From: Acidaminobacterium chupaoyuni | GTDB taxonomy: Bacteria; Bacillota; Clostridia; Oscillospirales; Butyricicoccaceae | NCBI GenBank assembly: GCA_047936785.1 | Contig: CP176394.1 | Length of the DNA stretch: 64,000 nucleotides | Reading direction: 5' to 3' (one strand) | Shown here: in pieces, positions 8,185-15,984 of the stretch | How the letters are laid out: every line of letters starts with the position of its first letter | Numbering within the stretch: position 1 is the stretch's first letter | Notes under the pieces: generated by a model | Told to the model about the DNA's origin: nothing | What the model saw: the letters and a program-made list of their open reading frames with translations, nothing else | Databases searched by the model: none | Translations under genes and position numbers: made by a program

Positions 8185-8211
8185 TTCATTGTCTCAAATG
8201 AGACAATGAAA
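8184..8211 (+). promoter_or_regulatory. Perfect 28-bp palindromic operator
   Basis: TTTCATTGTCTCA-AA-TGAGACAATGAAA: two 13-bp arms with a 2-bp centre and no mismatch. It touches the last base of the -10 box and spans the expected start point, so a bound dimer would block the promoter. Because transcription would start within the left arm, it is unlikely to work as an RNA hairpin, and no T-run follows. The neighbouring Crp/Fnr protein is the natural candidate to bind it. Confidence 0.65.
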
Positions 8212-8222
8212 GGGGCCTTGCC

Positions 8223-8882
8223 GTGAATCCTTCTGTTGACCGTTCGCCTTTGCTGGGTTCTTTTTTGTTTGAGGGCGTTGCGCGCCCCCGCGCCGAAGAA
8301 ATCGCCGCCGCGGCCGCGATCCATTCTTTTTCGCAAGGTGAAATCATTTATTCCGCCGATCGTTTTCGCCGAGCCATCGGCGTTTTGCTGCAGGGCCGCG
8401 CGCTGGTGACGAATGCCAGCGGCGTATTATTGAACACTCTGCTGCCGCCCGCCTGTTTCGGCGTGGCCGCGCTGTTTCACCCCATCGATAATTATGTCAG
8501 CACCATCACCGCCGGCGAAGAAACGGTGATCGCTTTTTACAGCGACCGGCAGCTGGAACAGCTTTTTGCAAAAGAACCGCTGATCGCCCGCAATTATATC
8601 GCCTTTTTATCCGAACGCATCCAGTTTCTCAACGAGAAGATCGGCAGCTTCACCGCCCCCACCGCACAGGCCCGCCTGGCCTATTGGCTTTTGCATCAGC
8701 CGCCCGTTTTCACGGTTCCCAGCTTTACCGGGCTTGCCGATCAGCTGAACCTTGGCCGTGCCTCGCTTTATCGCGGGCTGGAACGGCTTCAGGCCCGGGG
8801 CTGCATCGGAAAAAACGATTCCACCATACTTGTGAAAAACGCCGTTTTGCTACGGCGTATTGCGTCTTTAGAAGAAAAATAA
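8223..8882 (+). CDS. Crp/Fnr family transcriptional regulator
   Basis: 219 residues with an N-terminal cyclic-nucleotide-type beta-roll (about 20-130), a long dimer helix (NYIAFLSERIQFLNEKIGSF) and a C-terminal helix-turn-helix (LADQLNLGRASLYRGLERL). The start is GTG at 8223, with AAAGGGG upstream. No Fnr-like cysteine cluster is seen, so the signal is probably a small ligand rather than an iron-sulfur cluster. It is the first gene of a four-gene operon with an ABC importer, suggesting that it senses the imported compound or a product of it, and that it binds the palindrome upstream of itself. Confidence 0.88.
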   Translation: MNPSVDRSPLLGSFLFEGVARPRAEEIAAAAAIHSFSQGEIIYSADRFRRAIGVLLQGRALVTNASGVLLNTLLPPACFGVAALFHPIDNYVSTITAGEETVIAFYSDRQLEQLFAKEPLIARNYIAFLSERIQFLNEKIGSFTAPTAQARLAYWLLHQPPVFTVPSFTGLADQLNLGRASLYRGLERLQARGCIGKNDSTILVKNAVLLRRIASLEEK

Positions 8883-8896
8883 AAGGAGATTATCGA

Positions 8897-9916
8897 ATGA
8901 AACGCTATTTAGCCCTGTTGCTGGCCGCCATGATGCTGTTCACGCTGAGCGCGTGTTCGGCAAAACAAGAGACCGCCCCCGAAAAGAAACCGCAAACCGC
9001 GGAAGAACCCAAGCCCGCCGAAAAACTGGATATTCGTGTGGCCGCGCTGAAGGGCCCCACTTCTTTGGGCATGCTGGAACTGATGGATAACGCCAAAAAC
9101 GGCAAAACCACCAACAATTATGCCTTCACTTTGGCCGGCGCGCCCGATGAACTCACCGGCAGCATCATCAAAGGCGATTTTGATATCGCCGCTGTGCCCA
9201 CCAACCTTGCTGCCGTTCTTTATAACAAGACCCAGGGCAAAGTGCAGCTGGCGGCGCTGAACACCCTCGGCGTTTTATATCTGGTGGAAAACGGCACAAG
9301 CATTCAAAGCATTGCCGATCTGAAGGGCAAAACCGTCTATGCCACCGGCAAAGGTTCCACCCCCGAATTTGCGCTGAACTATATCCTCGAAAAAAACGGC
9401 CTCAAGGTGGGCACAGATGTTCAGGTGGAATATAAAACCGAACATACCGAGCTTGCGGCTTTGCTGGCTTCGGGCGGCGCGCAGATCGCTTTGCTGCCCC
9501 AGCCCTTTGTCACCAGTGTTCTGATGCAGAACCAAAACGCCCGCGTCGCCTTGGATCTCACCGAAGAATGGGATAAAGTTTCGGATGGAAGCCAGCTGGC
9601 CATGGGCTGCGTGATCGTGCAGAAAGCCTTTGCCGATGCCCACCCCGAAGCGCTGAAAGCTTTTCTGAAAGAATATAAGGCCAGCGTTGCCTATGTCACC
9701 GATGAGAAAAACCTTGCCGATGCGGCGGCGCTTGCCGAAAGCTTTGAGATCATCAAAGCCCCCGTTGCCCAAAAAGCCATTCCCGAATGCAACATTGTTT
9801 ATATGGACGGCAGCGAGATGAAACAGGCTGTGGAAGGTTTCTACAAAGTACTTTTCGCCGCCGACCCGACTTCTGTGGGAGGTTCTTTGCCTGATGAAGC
9901 CTTTTACCTTAAATAA
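8897..9916 (+). CDS. ABC importer substrate-binding lipoprotein (NitT/TauT-like)
   Basis: 339 residues. A lipoprotein signal peptide ends in LSAC, placing the lipidated Cys at residue 20, followed by a Lys/Pro/Glu-rich linker. The mature domain is a type II periplasmic-binding fold of the SsuA/TauA/ThiY class: DELTGSIIKGDFDIAAVPTN and LADLKGKTVYA-like segments (here SIADLKGKTVYATGKGST) are characteristic. It delivers a small organic or inorganic ligand to the permease. The ATG follows AAAAGGAG. The ligand cannot be told from the sequence. Confidence 0.88.
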   Translation: MKRYLALLLAAMMLFTLSACSAKQETAPEKKPQTAEEPKPAEKLDIRVAALKGPTSLGMLELMDNAKNGKTTNNYAFTLAGAPDELTGSIIKGDFDIAAVPTNLAAVLYNKTQGKVQLAALNTLGVLYLVENGTSIQSIADLKGKTVYATGKGSTPEFALNYILEKNGLKVGTDVQVEYKTEHTELAALLASGGAQIALLPQPFVTSVLMQNQNARVALDLTEEWDKVSDGSQLAMGCVIVQKAFADAHPEALKAFLKEYKASVAYVTDEKNLADAAALAESFEIIKAPVAQKAIPECNIVYMDGSEMKQAVEGFYKVLFAADPTSVGGSLPDEAFYLK

Positions 9917-10682
9917 GGCTCCGGTTTCTGCCATCCAAAAAAAAGCGCGGCTTTTCGCCGTGCTTTTTTGGCTTATCCTGTGGCAGCTGGCCGCCTCCGC
10001 CGTTGCGCTTCCGCTGCTGCTGCCCACGCCTCTGGCGGTGGGTGGCCGCCTGGCTTCCCTTGCCGTCACGGCCCCTTTCTGGCGCAGCATCGGCTATAGC
10101 CTTTTGCGCATTCTGGGCGGTTTTTCGGGCGGCCTTGTCTGCGGCGCGCTGCTGGCCGCGCTGGCCTTTGCCCTGCCCTGGGTAAAAGCGGTGGTGGATC
10201 TGCCCATGGCGGTGATCAAAACAGCGCCCGTGGCATCGTTCATCATTCTGGCGCTGGTCTGGATCTCGGGCAGCCACCTTTCTTTATTCATCTCGTTTTT
10301 GATGGTGCTGCCTTTGGTTTATGGCAATGTTCTGCAAGGGCTGCAAAGCGCCGACCCCCAGCTGCTTGAAATGGCGCAGGTCTTTCGTTTTTCGGTTTTT
10401 CAGGTGTGGCGCTCCATCTATCTTCCCGCGGCGCTGCCCTCTTTTTATGCCGCGCTGAAAACCGCGCTGGGCTTTGCCTGGAAATCGGGCATCGCCGGCG
10501 AAGTGCTGGCCATCCCCTCGGGCGCTTTGGGCACACAGCTTTATCAGGCAAAAGTCGCTTTGGAAACCACCGACCTTTTCGCCTGGACTGCCGTGATCAT
10601 TTTGCTGTCGATGCTGCTTGAAAAAGCGTTTCTTCGTTTTTTAAAGCCCGTCGTTTCTGCGCAAAGGGGTGACACACCATGA
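9894..10682 (+). CDS. ABC importer permease (NitT/TauT-like)
   Basis: 262 residues with about six membrane helices and a BPD_transp_1 domain. The EAA-type cytoplasmic loop, which docks on the ATPase, is around LQSADPQLLEMAQVFRFS. The gene overlaps the lipoprotein gene by 23 bp and the ATPase gene by 4 bp (ATGA), so the three subunits are coupled in translation. It would form the homodimeric membrane channel. Confidence 0.88.
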   Translation: MKPFTLNKAPVSAIQKKARLFAVLFWLILWQLAASAVALPLLLPTPLAVGGRLASLAVTAPFWRSIGYSLLRILGGFSGGLVCGALLAALAFALPWVKAVVDLPMAVIKTAPVASFIILALVWISGSHLSLFISFLMVLPLVYGNVLQGLQSADPQLLEMAQVFRFSVFQVWRSIYLPAALPSFYAALKTALGFAWKSGIAGEVLAIPSGALGTQLYQAKVALETTDLFAWTAVIILLSMLLEKAFLRFLKPVVSAQRGDTP

Positions 10683-11248
10683 TCTCTGTTGAAAATCTCT
10701 CTTTTTCTTATGGTTCCACCGTGGTTTTTCGAAATTTTTCGTTTTCTGTTCCCGCCCAGCCGCCGGTTCTGCTTCTCGCGCCTTCCGGCTTTGGCAAAAC
10801 CACGCTGCTTCGCCTTTTATGCGGTTTGGAAACCCCTTCGGCGGGCAAGATAACCGTTCCCGCGCCGCTGAGCGTCGTGTTTCAGGAAGACCGCCTGATC
10901 CCCACGCTGACCTGCCGCAAGAATCTGGCGCTCGTTTTGCCCCAGGGGCAGCCGGTGCCCGAAGAACCGCTTGCCGCTTTGGAAATTGCCGATCTGCTCG
11001 ATCGCTTTCCCCATCAGCTCAGCGGCGGCCAAAAGCGCCGCTTTGCCATTGCCCGCGCCCTGCTCGCGCCGGCGGAAGCCTACCTGATGGATGAACCGTT
11101 CAAAGGGCTCGACCCCGAGCTGAAAGCCAGAACCGCCGCCCTGATCTGCCGCGTCTGCCGCAAAAAACCGCTGCTCGTCATCTCGCACGATCAGGCGGAT
11201 GCGGCGCTTTTAGGCGCCGAAACCGTTTTGCTTTCTTCTCTGTCTTAG
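10679..11248 (+). CDS. ABC importer ATPase (compact)
   Basis: 189 residues, short for an importer ATPase (usually 230-260). Walker A is APSGFGKTT (34-42, Lys40; first Gly replaced by Ala), signature LSGGQ (114-118), Walker B YLMDE (135-139) and the H-loop in ISHD. It ends soon after the H-loop and lacks a C-terminal regulatory extension. All catalytic motifs are present, so it should be active. It is the last gene of the operon and is followed by a terminator at 11261. Confidence 0.9.
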   Translation: MISVENLSFSYGSTVVFRNFSFSVPAQPPVLLLAPSGFGKTTLLRLLCGLETPSAGKITVPAPLSVVFQEDRLIPTLTCRKNLALVLPQGQPVPEEPLAALEIADLLDRFPHQLSGGQKRRFAIARALLAPAEAYLMDEPFKGLDPELKARTAALICRVCRKKPLLVISHDQADAALLGAETVLLSSLS

Positions 11249-11260
11249 CCGCCGTTCAAA

Positions 11261-11290
11261 AGGGCCGCCGCATAAAAATGCGGCGGCCCT
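11261..11290. terminator. Bidirectional terminator
   Basis: AGGGCCGCCGCAT-AAAA-ATGCGGCGGCCCT, a perfect 13-bp stem. Modest T-rich tracts follow on both strands, so it can serve the importer operon and the convergent EamA gene. The stem core GGGCCGCCGCA recurs in the terminator at 26194. Confidence 0.8.
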
Positions 11291-11329
11291 CTGTTCTTTA
11301 GTTTTCCTGCGCCGAAAATTTTTGCGCCG

Positions 11330-12262
11330 TTAATCAGCCGCGCTTTCGCCGGTTTCCCGTTTTCTCGCGCGCTGCAAAAACTTTGAAAAATCCACTTCCA
11401 TCACAGCCAGCGAAGCGGTGATCACGGCGCCGCCGACGGCCAGCTCCCAGCCAAACGCGTCATAGCCCACCATCACCGAGATCACGGCGCTGAAAAGGCC
11501 TTCCAGCATCATGATCATGCCCGCCGCCGTGGGGGAAGTATGCTGCTGGGCCATCACCTGCATGGTCTGCGCGGCAAAAGAGCAAAGCACCCCCATCACC
11601 AGCAGCATCGGCAGCGCGCGCAGCCAATCCACATTGGGCATATGGCCGCCTTCCGCCGCCAGAAAATAAGCCAAGCCGCCCACGGCCTGCACCGCGGCCA
11701 GCAAAAACGCCACCACCGTGGGGGGCGTGTCTTTTGTGCCATGGCCAAGATAGACCACCGACCCCGCATAAAAAAGCGCGCTGATCAGCGCAAAAAAATC
11801 ACCGCGATTCAGGGCCGAAAGCCCGTTCGAAACCATCCCCGAAAGGATGGCTGCCCCCGCCATGGAAAGCACGGCGCAGCAAAAAATCTTTTTCTTGATG
11901 GCGACCCGATAAAAGATCATGGCAAAAATAGGCACGAACACCACATAGGTGGAAGAGATGAACGCGCTGTTGGCGGGCGAAGTTTCTTTCATGCCCACCG
12001 TCTGCACAAGATATCCGGCAAAATTCAGCAGCCCCGCGATCAGCCCCACTTTCAGCTGGCGGCGGTCGATCTTTGCCAGATCGCGGTGAAAGAACAGCGC
12101 GGCCAGCGCCACAAAAACAGCGCCGCGCGCAAAATTGATAAAGCCGGCGGTCACGCCCGTTTCCAGCGCCGCTTTCAGCAAACAGCTGGAAAGCCCCCAC
12201 AAAACGGCGGTGAAAAACAGCATTCCCTCGGCGGTTTCTTTATTCAGTTTCAGCTTTCCCAT
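11330..12262 (-). CDS. EamA/DMT superfamily permease
   Basis: 310 residues with about ten membrane helices arranged as two EamA repeats (about 12-145 and 158-293); repeat 1 begins GMLFFTAVLWGLSS. The family exports or imports metabolites such as amino acids and nucleotides; substrate unknown. It is followed by a charged Arg/Lys tail. It lies about 30 bp downstream of the NYN-domain gene on the same strand, so the two may be co-transcribed, though no functional link is evident. Confidence 0.85.
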   Translation of the reverse strand: MGKLKLNKETAEGMLFFTAVLWGLSSCLLKAALETGVTAGFINFARGAVFVALAALFFHRDLAKIDRRQLKVGLIAGLLNFAGYLVQTVGMKETSPANSAFISSTYVVFVPIFAMIFYRVAIKKKIFCCAVLSMAGAAILSGMVSNGLSALNRGDFFALISALFYAGSVVYLGHGTKDTPPTVVAFLLAAVQAVGGLAYFLAAEGGHMPNVDWLRALPMLLVMGVLCSFAAQTMQVMAQQHTSPTAAGMIMMLEGLFSAVISVMVGYDAFGWELAVGGAVITASLAVMEVDFSKFLQRARKRETGESAAD

Positions 12263-12292
12263 ACCCTCTTCTGCTTCTCCTTTTTCTATCTG

Positions 12293-13039
12293 TTACATCG
12301 GCTCGGGCAGCGCCTGCCTCACATAAACGCGGCGCACATTGGTATCTTTGCTCAAAATTTCTTTCACTTCAAAGGTGTTGAACGATTTGATCAGCGGCGT
12401 CAGCTTTTGATAACCGTAGTTGCGCACATCGAATTCGGGGAAACGGCGCAGCAGGTGGTTGCCGATGGTGCTCAAAGGCACCCATTGCTGGTCATCTTCG
12501 GAAGCATCGTCGATGATGGTCAGAATCGCCTGGCGCACCCGTTCCAGCGATGTGCCCGTCACATGTTTCTGCGCCGGCTTTTTGCCGTTTGCGGCGGAAA
12601 CAGGCGCCAGCACTTCGAGATATTTGAATTTATTGCAGGCGGCGATAAAGGCCGAAGGCGTTTTCTTTTCGCCCATGCCCACAACGATCTTGCCCGATTC
12701 ACGAAGTCTTGCGGCAAGGCGCGTGAAATCGCTGTCGCTGGAAACGATGCAGAAACCATCCACATTGCCCGCATACAGAATATCCATGGCATCGATGATC
12801 ATTGCGGAATCGGTGGAATTTTTGCCGGTGGTGTAACCATATTGCTGAATGGGCGTGATGGAATGATCCAGCAGAACGCTTTTCCATGACCCCAGCTCCG
12901 GTTTTGTCCAATCGCCGTAAATTCTTTTATAGGTGATGACGCCATCCCCCGAAAGTTCGTCTAAAATAAATTTGATATAGCGGTCTGAAACATTATCCGC
13001 ATCGATCAGCAGCGCGAAACGGTTATCCTGATTTGCCAT
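12293..13039 (-). CDS. NYN-domain protein with C-terminal OST-HTH/LOTUS-like domain (LabA-like)
   Basis: 248 residues. The N-terminal NYN (PIN-like) nuclease domain shows LLIDADN (Asp13, Asp15), a central TDSAMIIDAMD, and IVSSDSDFTRLA, the acidic set expected for metal-dependent RNA cleavage. Residues from about 165 match an OST-HTH/LOTUS module (RVRQAILTIIDDASEDDQQW, then LGNHLL-like and NYGYQKLTPLI), which in related proteins binds RNA. The chosen start MANQDNRF has GGGATAACATG context; a longer frame upstream is not supported. Target RNA unknown. Confidence 0.85.
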   Translation of the reverse strand: MANQDNRFALLIDADNVSDRYIKFILDELSGDGVITYKRIYGDWTKPELGSWKSVLLDHSITPIQQYGYTTGKNSTDSAMIIDAMDILYAGNVDGFCIVSSDSDFTRLAARLRESGKIVVGMGEKKTPSAFIAACNKFKYLEVLAPVSAANGKKPAQKHVTGTSLERVRQAILTIIDDASEDDQQWVPLSTIGNHLLRRFPEFDVRNYGYQKLTPLIKSFNTFEVKEILSKDTNVRRVYVRQALPEPM

Positions 13040-13152
13040 GTTATCCCTTTCTTTCCCTTTGATATTCTTTTTTTCAAAAAGCGGCCTTTGTGCCCTCTTC
13101 CGTATTGTATCCTTGCGGATCAAAAAATGCGCATGAAACAAAATGAAAAGCG

Positions 13153-14145
13153 TTACCCCAGATGATATTTTTCCCGCATGATCCGCGCGATCTGTTCTTC
13201 CAGATGGATCAGCGAACCGCGCTCGATCAGATAATCGAAGGGGATCACCTTGCCGCCGTTCTGGCGGTATTTTTCCAGCGCCGCGTCGCCGGCTTTGCTT
13301 TCAAACAGCAGCGAATCGGGCGAAACCACAATGGCATCATAATTTTCAATGAACCGAATGGTGTTTTGCAGGTCGGTTTCGAAATTGATGGGGTAGCTCT
13401 GCTCATGATCTCTGAAATAATTCAGCTGCTCGCAGATGAGGTTCGCAAATTTATTGCTGGAGCAGACAATGCCCAGTTTTGCGGAAGCAGGCAGCGTGGT
13501 GATGCTCACGATGGTATGGCGCGAGGGCGACATGGCCACCTTTAAAAGCGGCACAGAAGCCGAAGCCAGGCTGGTGGAGATCTGCTCATAATGGGTCTCG
13601 GTGGTCAGAACCAAATCGAAATCGGCCAGAAGATCGGCGGGGTGCTCATCCATGATGATCGTTTCCACCATGAATACCGATACCAGAATATTCGGAAGAT
13701 ACAGCAGTTGTTTTTTGAAGATGGAAAGGGATTCCGGGTTACAATCGATCACCGCCACCCTCACCAAACGGTCGGTGCGTTCCCGTTTGGCCAGCCCCAT
13801 TTTCAGCATCGTCTCGATTTCCGCAAGGGAAAAATCCCAAAAATCCAGTTTGGCAATGGTCTCATCGATCAGCTCCAGCGCCAAACGCCGCCGCTCGCCG
13901 CTGAAATAGGCATGGTCGCCATAAACATAGCTGCCGCTTCCCTGGATCACTTCGATGATGTTGTTATCCGCCAGTTGGGCATAGGCTTTTTTCACCGTGC
14001 CCCGGGCAACGCCCAGCTGCAAAGCCAGCTCGCGCTCTGTGGGCAGCCGGTCGCCCGCTTTCAGCGTTCCGGTTTTAATGGCTGTCAAAATCTGCTCGGC
14101 CAACTGTTTATAGATCGGTTTGCTTTGATCCAGTTGAAAGGTCAT
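13153..14145 (-). CDS. GntR family regulator with non-UTRA sensor domain, divergent from hut genes
   Basis: 330 residues. The winged helix (about 1-75) has the GntR pattern PIYKQLAEQIL, GDRLPTERELALQLGVARGT and a GSGSYV wing. The rest is not the UTRA domain of HutC; it reads like a two-lobed periplasmic-binding-type sensor (VRVAVIDCN, LVLTTETHYEQIS, LGIVCSSNKF, DAIVVSPDSLL). It is transcribed away from hutH, and matching dyads lie in the shared 300-bp spacer, so it is very probably the hut regulator, sensing histidine, urocanate or a later intermediate. Start MTFQLDQ follows AGAAGGAT; the upstream MELYQ start lacks one. Confidence 0.85.
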   Translation of the reverse strand: MTFQLDQSKPIYKQLAEQILTAIKTGTLKAGDRLPTERELALQLGVARGTVKKAYAQLADNNIIEVIQGSGSYVYGDHAYFSGERRRLALELIDETIAKLDFWDFSLAEIETMLKMGLAKRERTDRLVRVAVIDCNPESLSIFKKQLLYLPNILVSVFMVETIIMDEHPADLLADFDLVLTTETHYEQISTSLASASVPLLKVAMSPSRHTIVSITTLPASAKLGIVCSSNKFANLICEQLNYFRDHEQSYPINFETDLQNTIRFIENYDAIVVSPDSLLFESKAGDAALEKYRQNGGKVIPFDYLIERGSLIHLEEQIARIMREKYHLG

Positions 14146-14176
14146 TTCGATCCTTCTCTCACATTGGTATAGTTCC

Positions 14177-14204
14177 ATTATATTTTAATTTACTAAAATA
14201 GCAA
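14177..14204 (-). promoter_or_regulatory. Probable promoter of the gntR-type gene
   Basis: Minus strand TTGCTA (14204-14199), 16-bp spacer, TATAAT (14182-14177), about 30 bp before the start codon at 14145. Confidence 0.5.
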
Positions 14205-14225
14205 GTACTTTTTCCCTTTTTTATA

Positions 14226-14252
14226 AATTGGTTCACTTGCAATAGACCAATT
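14226..14252. promoter_or_regulatory. Candidate operator O1 in the gntR-hutH spacer
   Basis: AATTGGT-N13-ACCAATT, perfect 7-bp arms, containing TTGGTTCA (14228-14235). It lies just upstream of the gntR-type promoter, suited to autoregulation. The same TTGGTTCA half-site is in O2. Confidence 0.45.
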
Positions 14253-14318
14253 AATTTGAAAAAATGACTAATTATTTTTTATAAAATATTGCTTATTTCA
14301 CAAAAAATCAAGCTTTTA

Positions 14319-14347
14319 TTGACTTAACAGGCGGTAGTTACTACAAT
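14319..14347 (+). promoter_or_regulatory. Promoter of the hut cluster
   Basis: TTGACT (14319-14324), 17-bp spacer, TACAAT (14342-14347). Expected start near 14354, giving a leader of about 90 nt that contains operator O2. Confidence 0.7.
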
Positions 14348-14372
14348 GAAATTGAACCTTTTTCTATTTTAG

Positions 14373-14389
14373 TGATCCAATTTGGTTCA
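14373..14389 (+). promoter_or_regulatory. Candidate operator O2 at the start of the hut transcript
   Basis: TGATCCAA-T-TTGGTTCA, an inverted repeat with 7 of 8 pairs, at about +20 to +36 of the predicted hutH transcript. A lone TGAACC half-site at 14353-14358 overlaps the start point. Binding here would block early elongation or initiation. Confidence 0.5.
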
Positions 14390-14445
14390 ATATAAAAAAC
14401 AGCCGCTCAAGGCTGACCGATAGAACAGAAAGTGAGAGATATCCC

Positions 14446-15969
14446 ATGTCTTTAATGATTGACGGCAACCATCTGACCATCGAAGATGTTGTTCGCGTTT
14501 GCCGCGGCAACGAAGAAGTAAAGCTCACCGCCGAAGCGGTGGCCAAAGTGAACAAGGCCCGCGCCTATGTGGATGAAAAACTGGCAAAGGGTGCTGTGAT
14601 CTATGGCCTGACCACCGGTTTTGGCAAATTCAGCGATGTGCTGATCTCTCCCGAAGAAACCGCCCAGCTTCAGCGCAACCTCATCATCAGCCACAGCTGC
14701 GCCATGGGCGAACCCCTCAGCCCCGAAATTTCCCGCGCGGTGATGCTGCTGCGCTGCAACGCTTTGAGCAAAGGCAATTCCGGCATCCGCCTTTCCACCA
14801 TTGAAACCATGCTCAACATGCTCAACAAGGGCGTCACCCCCGTGATTCCCCAGAAGGGCTCTCTGGGCGCTTCGGGCGATCTGGCCCCGCTTTCCCATAT
14901 GGTGCTGGTGATGCTGGGCGAAGGCGAAGCTTGGTATCAGGGCGAAAGAATGCCTGGCGCGGAAGCCATGAAGAAAGCCGGCATCCCCACCGTTGAACTG
15001 GCCGCCAAAGAAGGTCTGGCCCTCATCAACGGCACACAGATCATGACAGCCATCGGCTGCTTTGTGGTGGATGGCGCCGTGAAGCTGATGAAAACAGCCG
15101 ATATCGCCACCGCTTTGACCGGCGAAGCCTTGCTGGCCATTAAAAAGGCTTATGATCCCAAAGTTCACGCCGTTCGCGGCCATCAGGGCCAGATCGATTG
15201 CGCCGCCAATATGCTGCGTCTGCTGGAAGGCAGCGGTCTTGCCGCCGATGTGCAGCCCGGCAAAGTGCAGGATGCTTATTCTCTGCGCTGCGTGCCCCAG
15301 GTTCACGGCGCCTGCCGCGACAGCATCAAATATGCCTATGATGTGATCTCCCGCGAGATCAACGCCGTTACCGACAACCCGCTGATTTTCCCCGATGAAG
15401 ATGATGTGATCTCGGGCGGCAACTTCCACGGCGAACCTGTGGGCCTTGCCATGGATTTCATCGCCATCGCCATCGCCGAACTGGCCGATATTTCCGAGCG
15501 CCGCACAGAACGCCTTGTGAACCCCACCTTATCCGGCCTGCCCGCCTTTCTCATCAATCACGGCGGCGTCAATTCCGGCCTGATGATCACCCAGTATGCG
15601 GCGGCTTCCATGGTTTCCGAAAACAAAGTGCTGGCTCACCCCGCCTGCGTGGATTCCATCCCCTCTTCCGCCAACCAGGAAGACCATGTGAGCATGGGCA
15701 CCACCGCCGCCCGCAAAGCCCTTTCCATCCTCGATAATTCTCAAAAAGTGCTCGGCATCGAACTTTTCGCCGCTTCTCAGGCAATGACTTTCCGCGATGA
15801 AAGCAAGCTGGGAACCGCCATGACCGCCGTTTACAAACACATCCGCAAGAGCGTTGCGCCTTGGGAAGTTGACGGCATCTCTTATATCGAAATGAACAAA
15901 TTTGACCGCATGGTCAAATCCGGCGAACTCAACGATCTGGTGGAAGCCACCATCGGAAAACTCAACTAA
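14446..15969 (+). CDS. hutH: Histidine ammonia-lyase
   Basis: 507 residues. Removes ammonia from L-histidine to make urocanate, the first step of histidine degradation. The residues that cyclise to the MIO cofactor, Ala142-Ser143-Gly144, lie in GSLGASGDLAPLSH; YGLTTGFGKF (53-62) carries the catalytic Tyr. Full family length. First gene of the hut cluster, 16 bp ahead of hutU and behind a regulated promoter. Confidence 0.97.
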   Translation: MSLMIDGNHLTIEDVVRVCRGNEEVKLTAEAVAKVNKARAYVDEKLAKGAVIYGLTTGFGKFSDVLISPEETAQLQRNLIISHSCAMGEPLSPEISRAVMLLRCNALSKGNSGIRLSTIETMLNMLNKGVTPVIPQKGSLGASGDLAPLSHMVLVMLGEGEAWYQGERMPGAEAMKKAGIPTVELAAKEGLALINGTQIMTAIGCFVVDGAVKLMKTADIATALTGEALLAIKKAYDPKVHAVRGHQGQIDCAANMLRLLEGSGLAADVQPGKVQDAYSLRCVPQVHGACRDSIKYAYDVISREINAVTDNPLIFPDEDDVISGGNFHGEPVGLAMDFIAIAIAELADISERRTERLVNPTLSGLPAFLINHGGVNSGLMITQYAAASMVSENKVLAHPACVDSIPSSANQEDHVSMGTTAARKALSILDNSQKVLGIELFAASQAMTFRDESKLGTAMTAVYKHIRKSVAPWEVDGISYIEMNKFDRMVKSGELNDLVEATIGKLN

Positions 15970-15984
15970 AGGAGGAGCATTCTT

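Noticed and set aside
8184..8211. Palindrome considered as a terminator for the upstream gene
   Set aside because: It is followed by GGGGCC rather than a T-run, a proper terminator already exists at 8045, and the expected transcript start lies within it.
11540..12889. 449-codon plus-strand frame antisense to the EamA and NYN genes
   Set aside because: Spans two real genes and their spacer on the opposite strand, with shadow-type composition (His, Gln, Arg) and no recognisable motif.
13153..13660. GntR C-terminal region considered as a UTRA domain of HutC type
   Set aside because: The length and the repeated alternating strand-helix pattern with DLVLTTE and DAIVVSPD segments fit a two-lobed binding fold better; a profile search would settle it.
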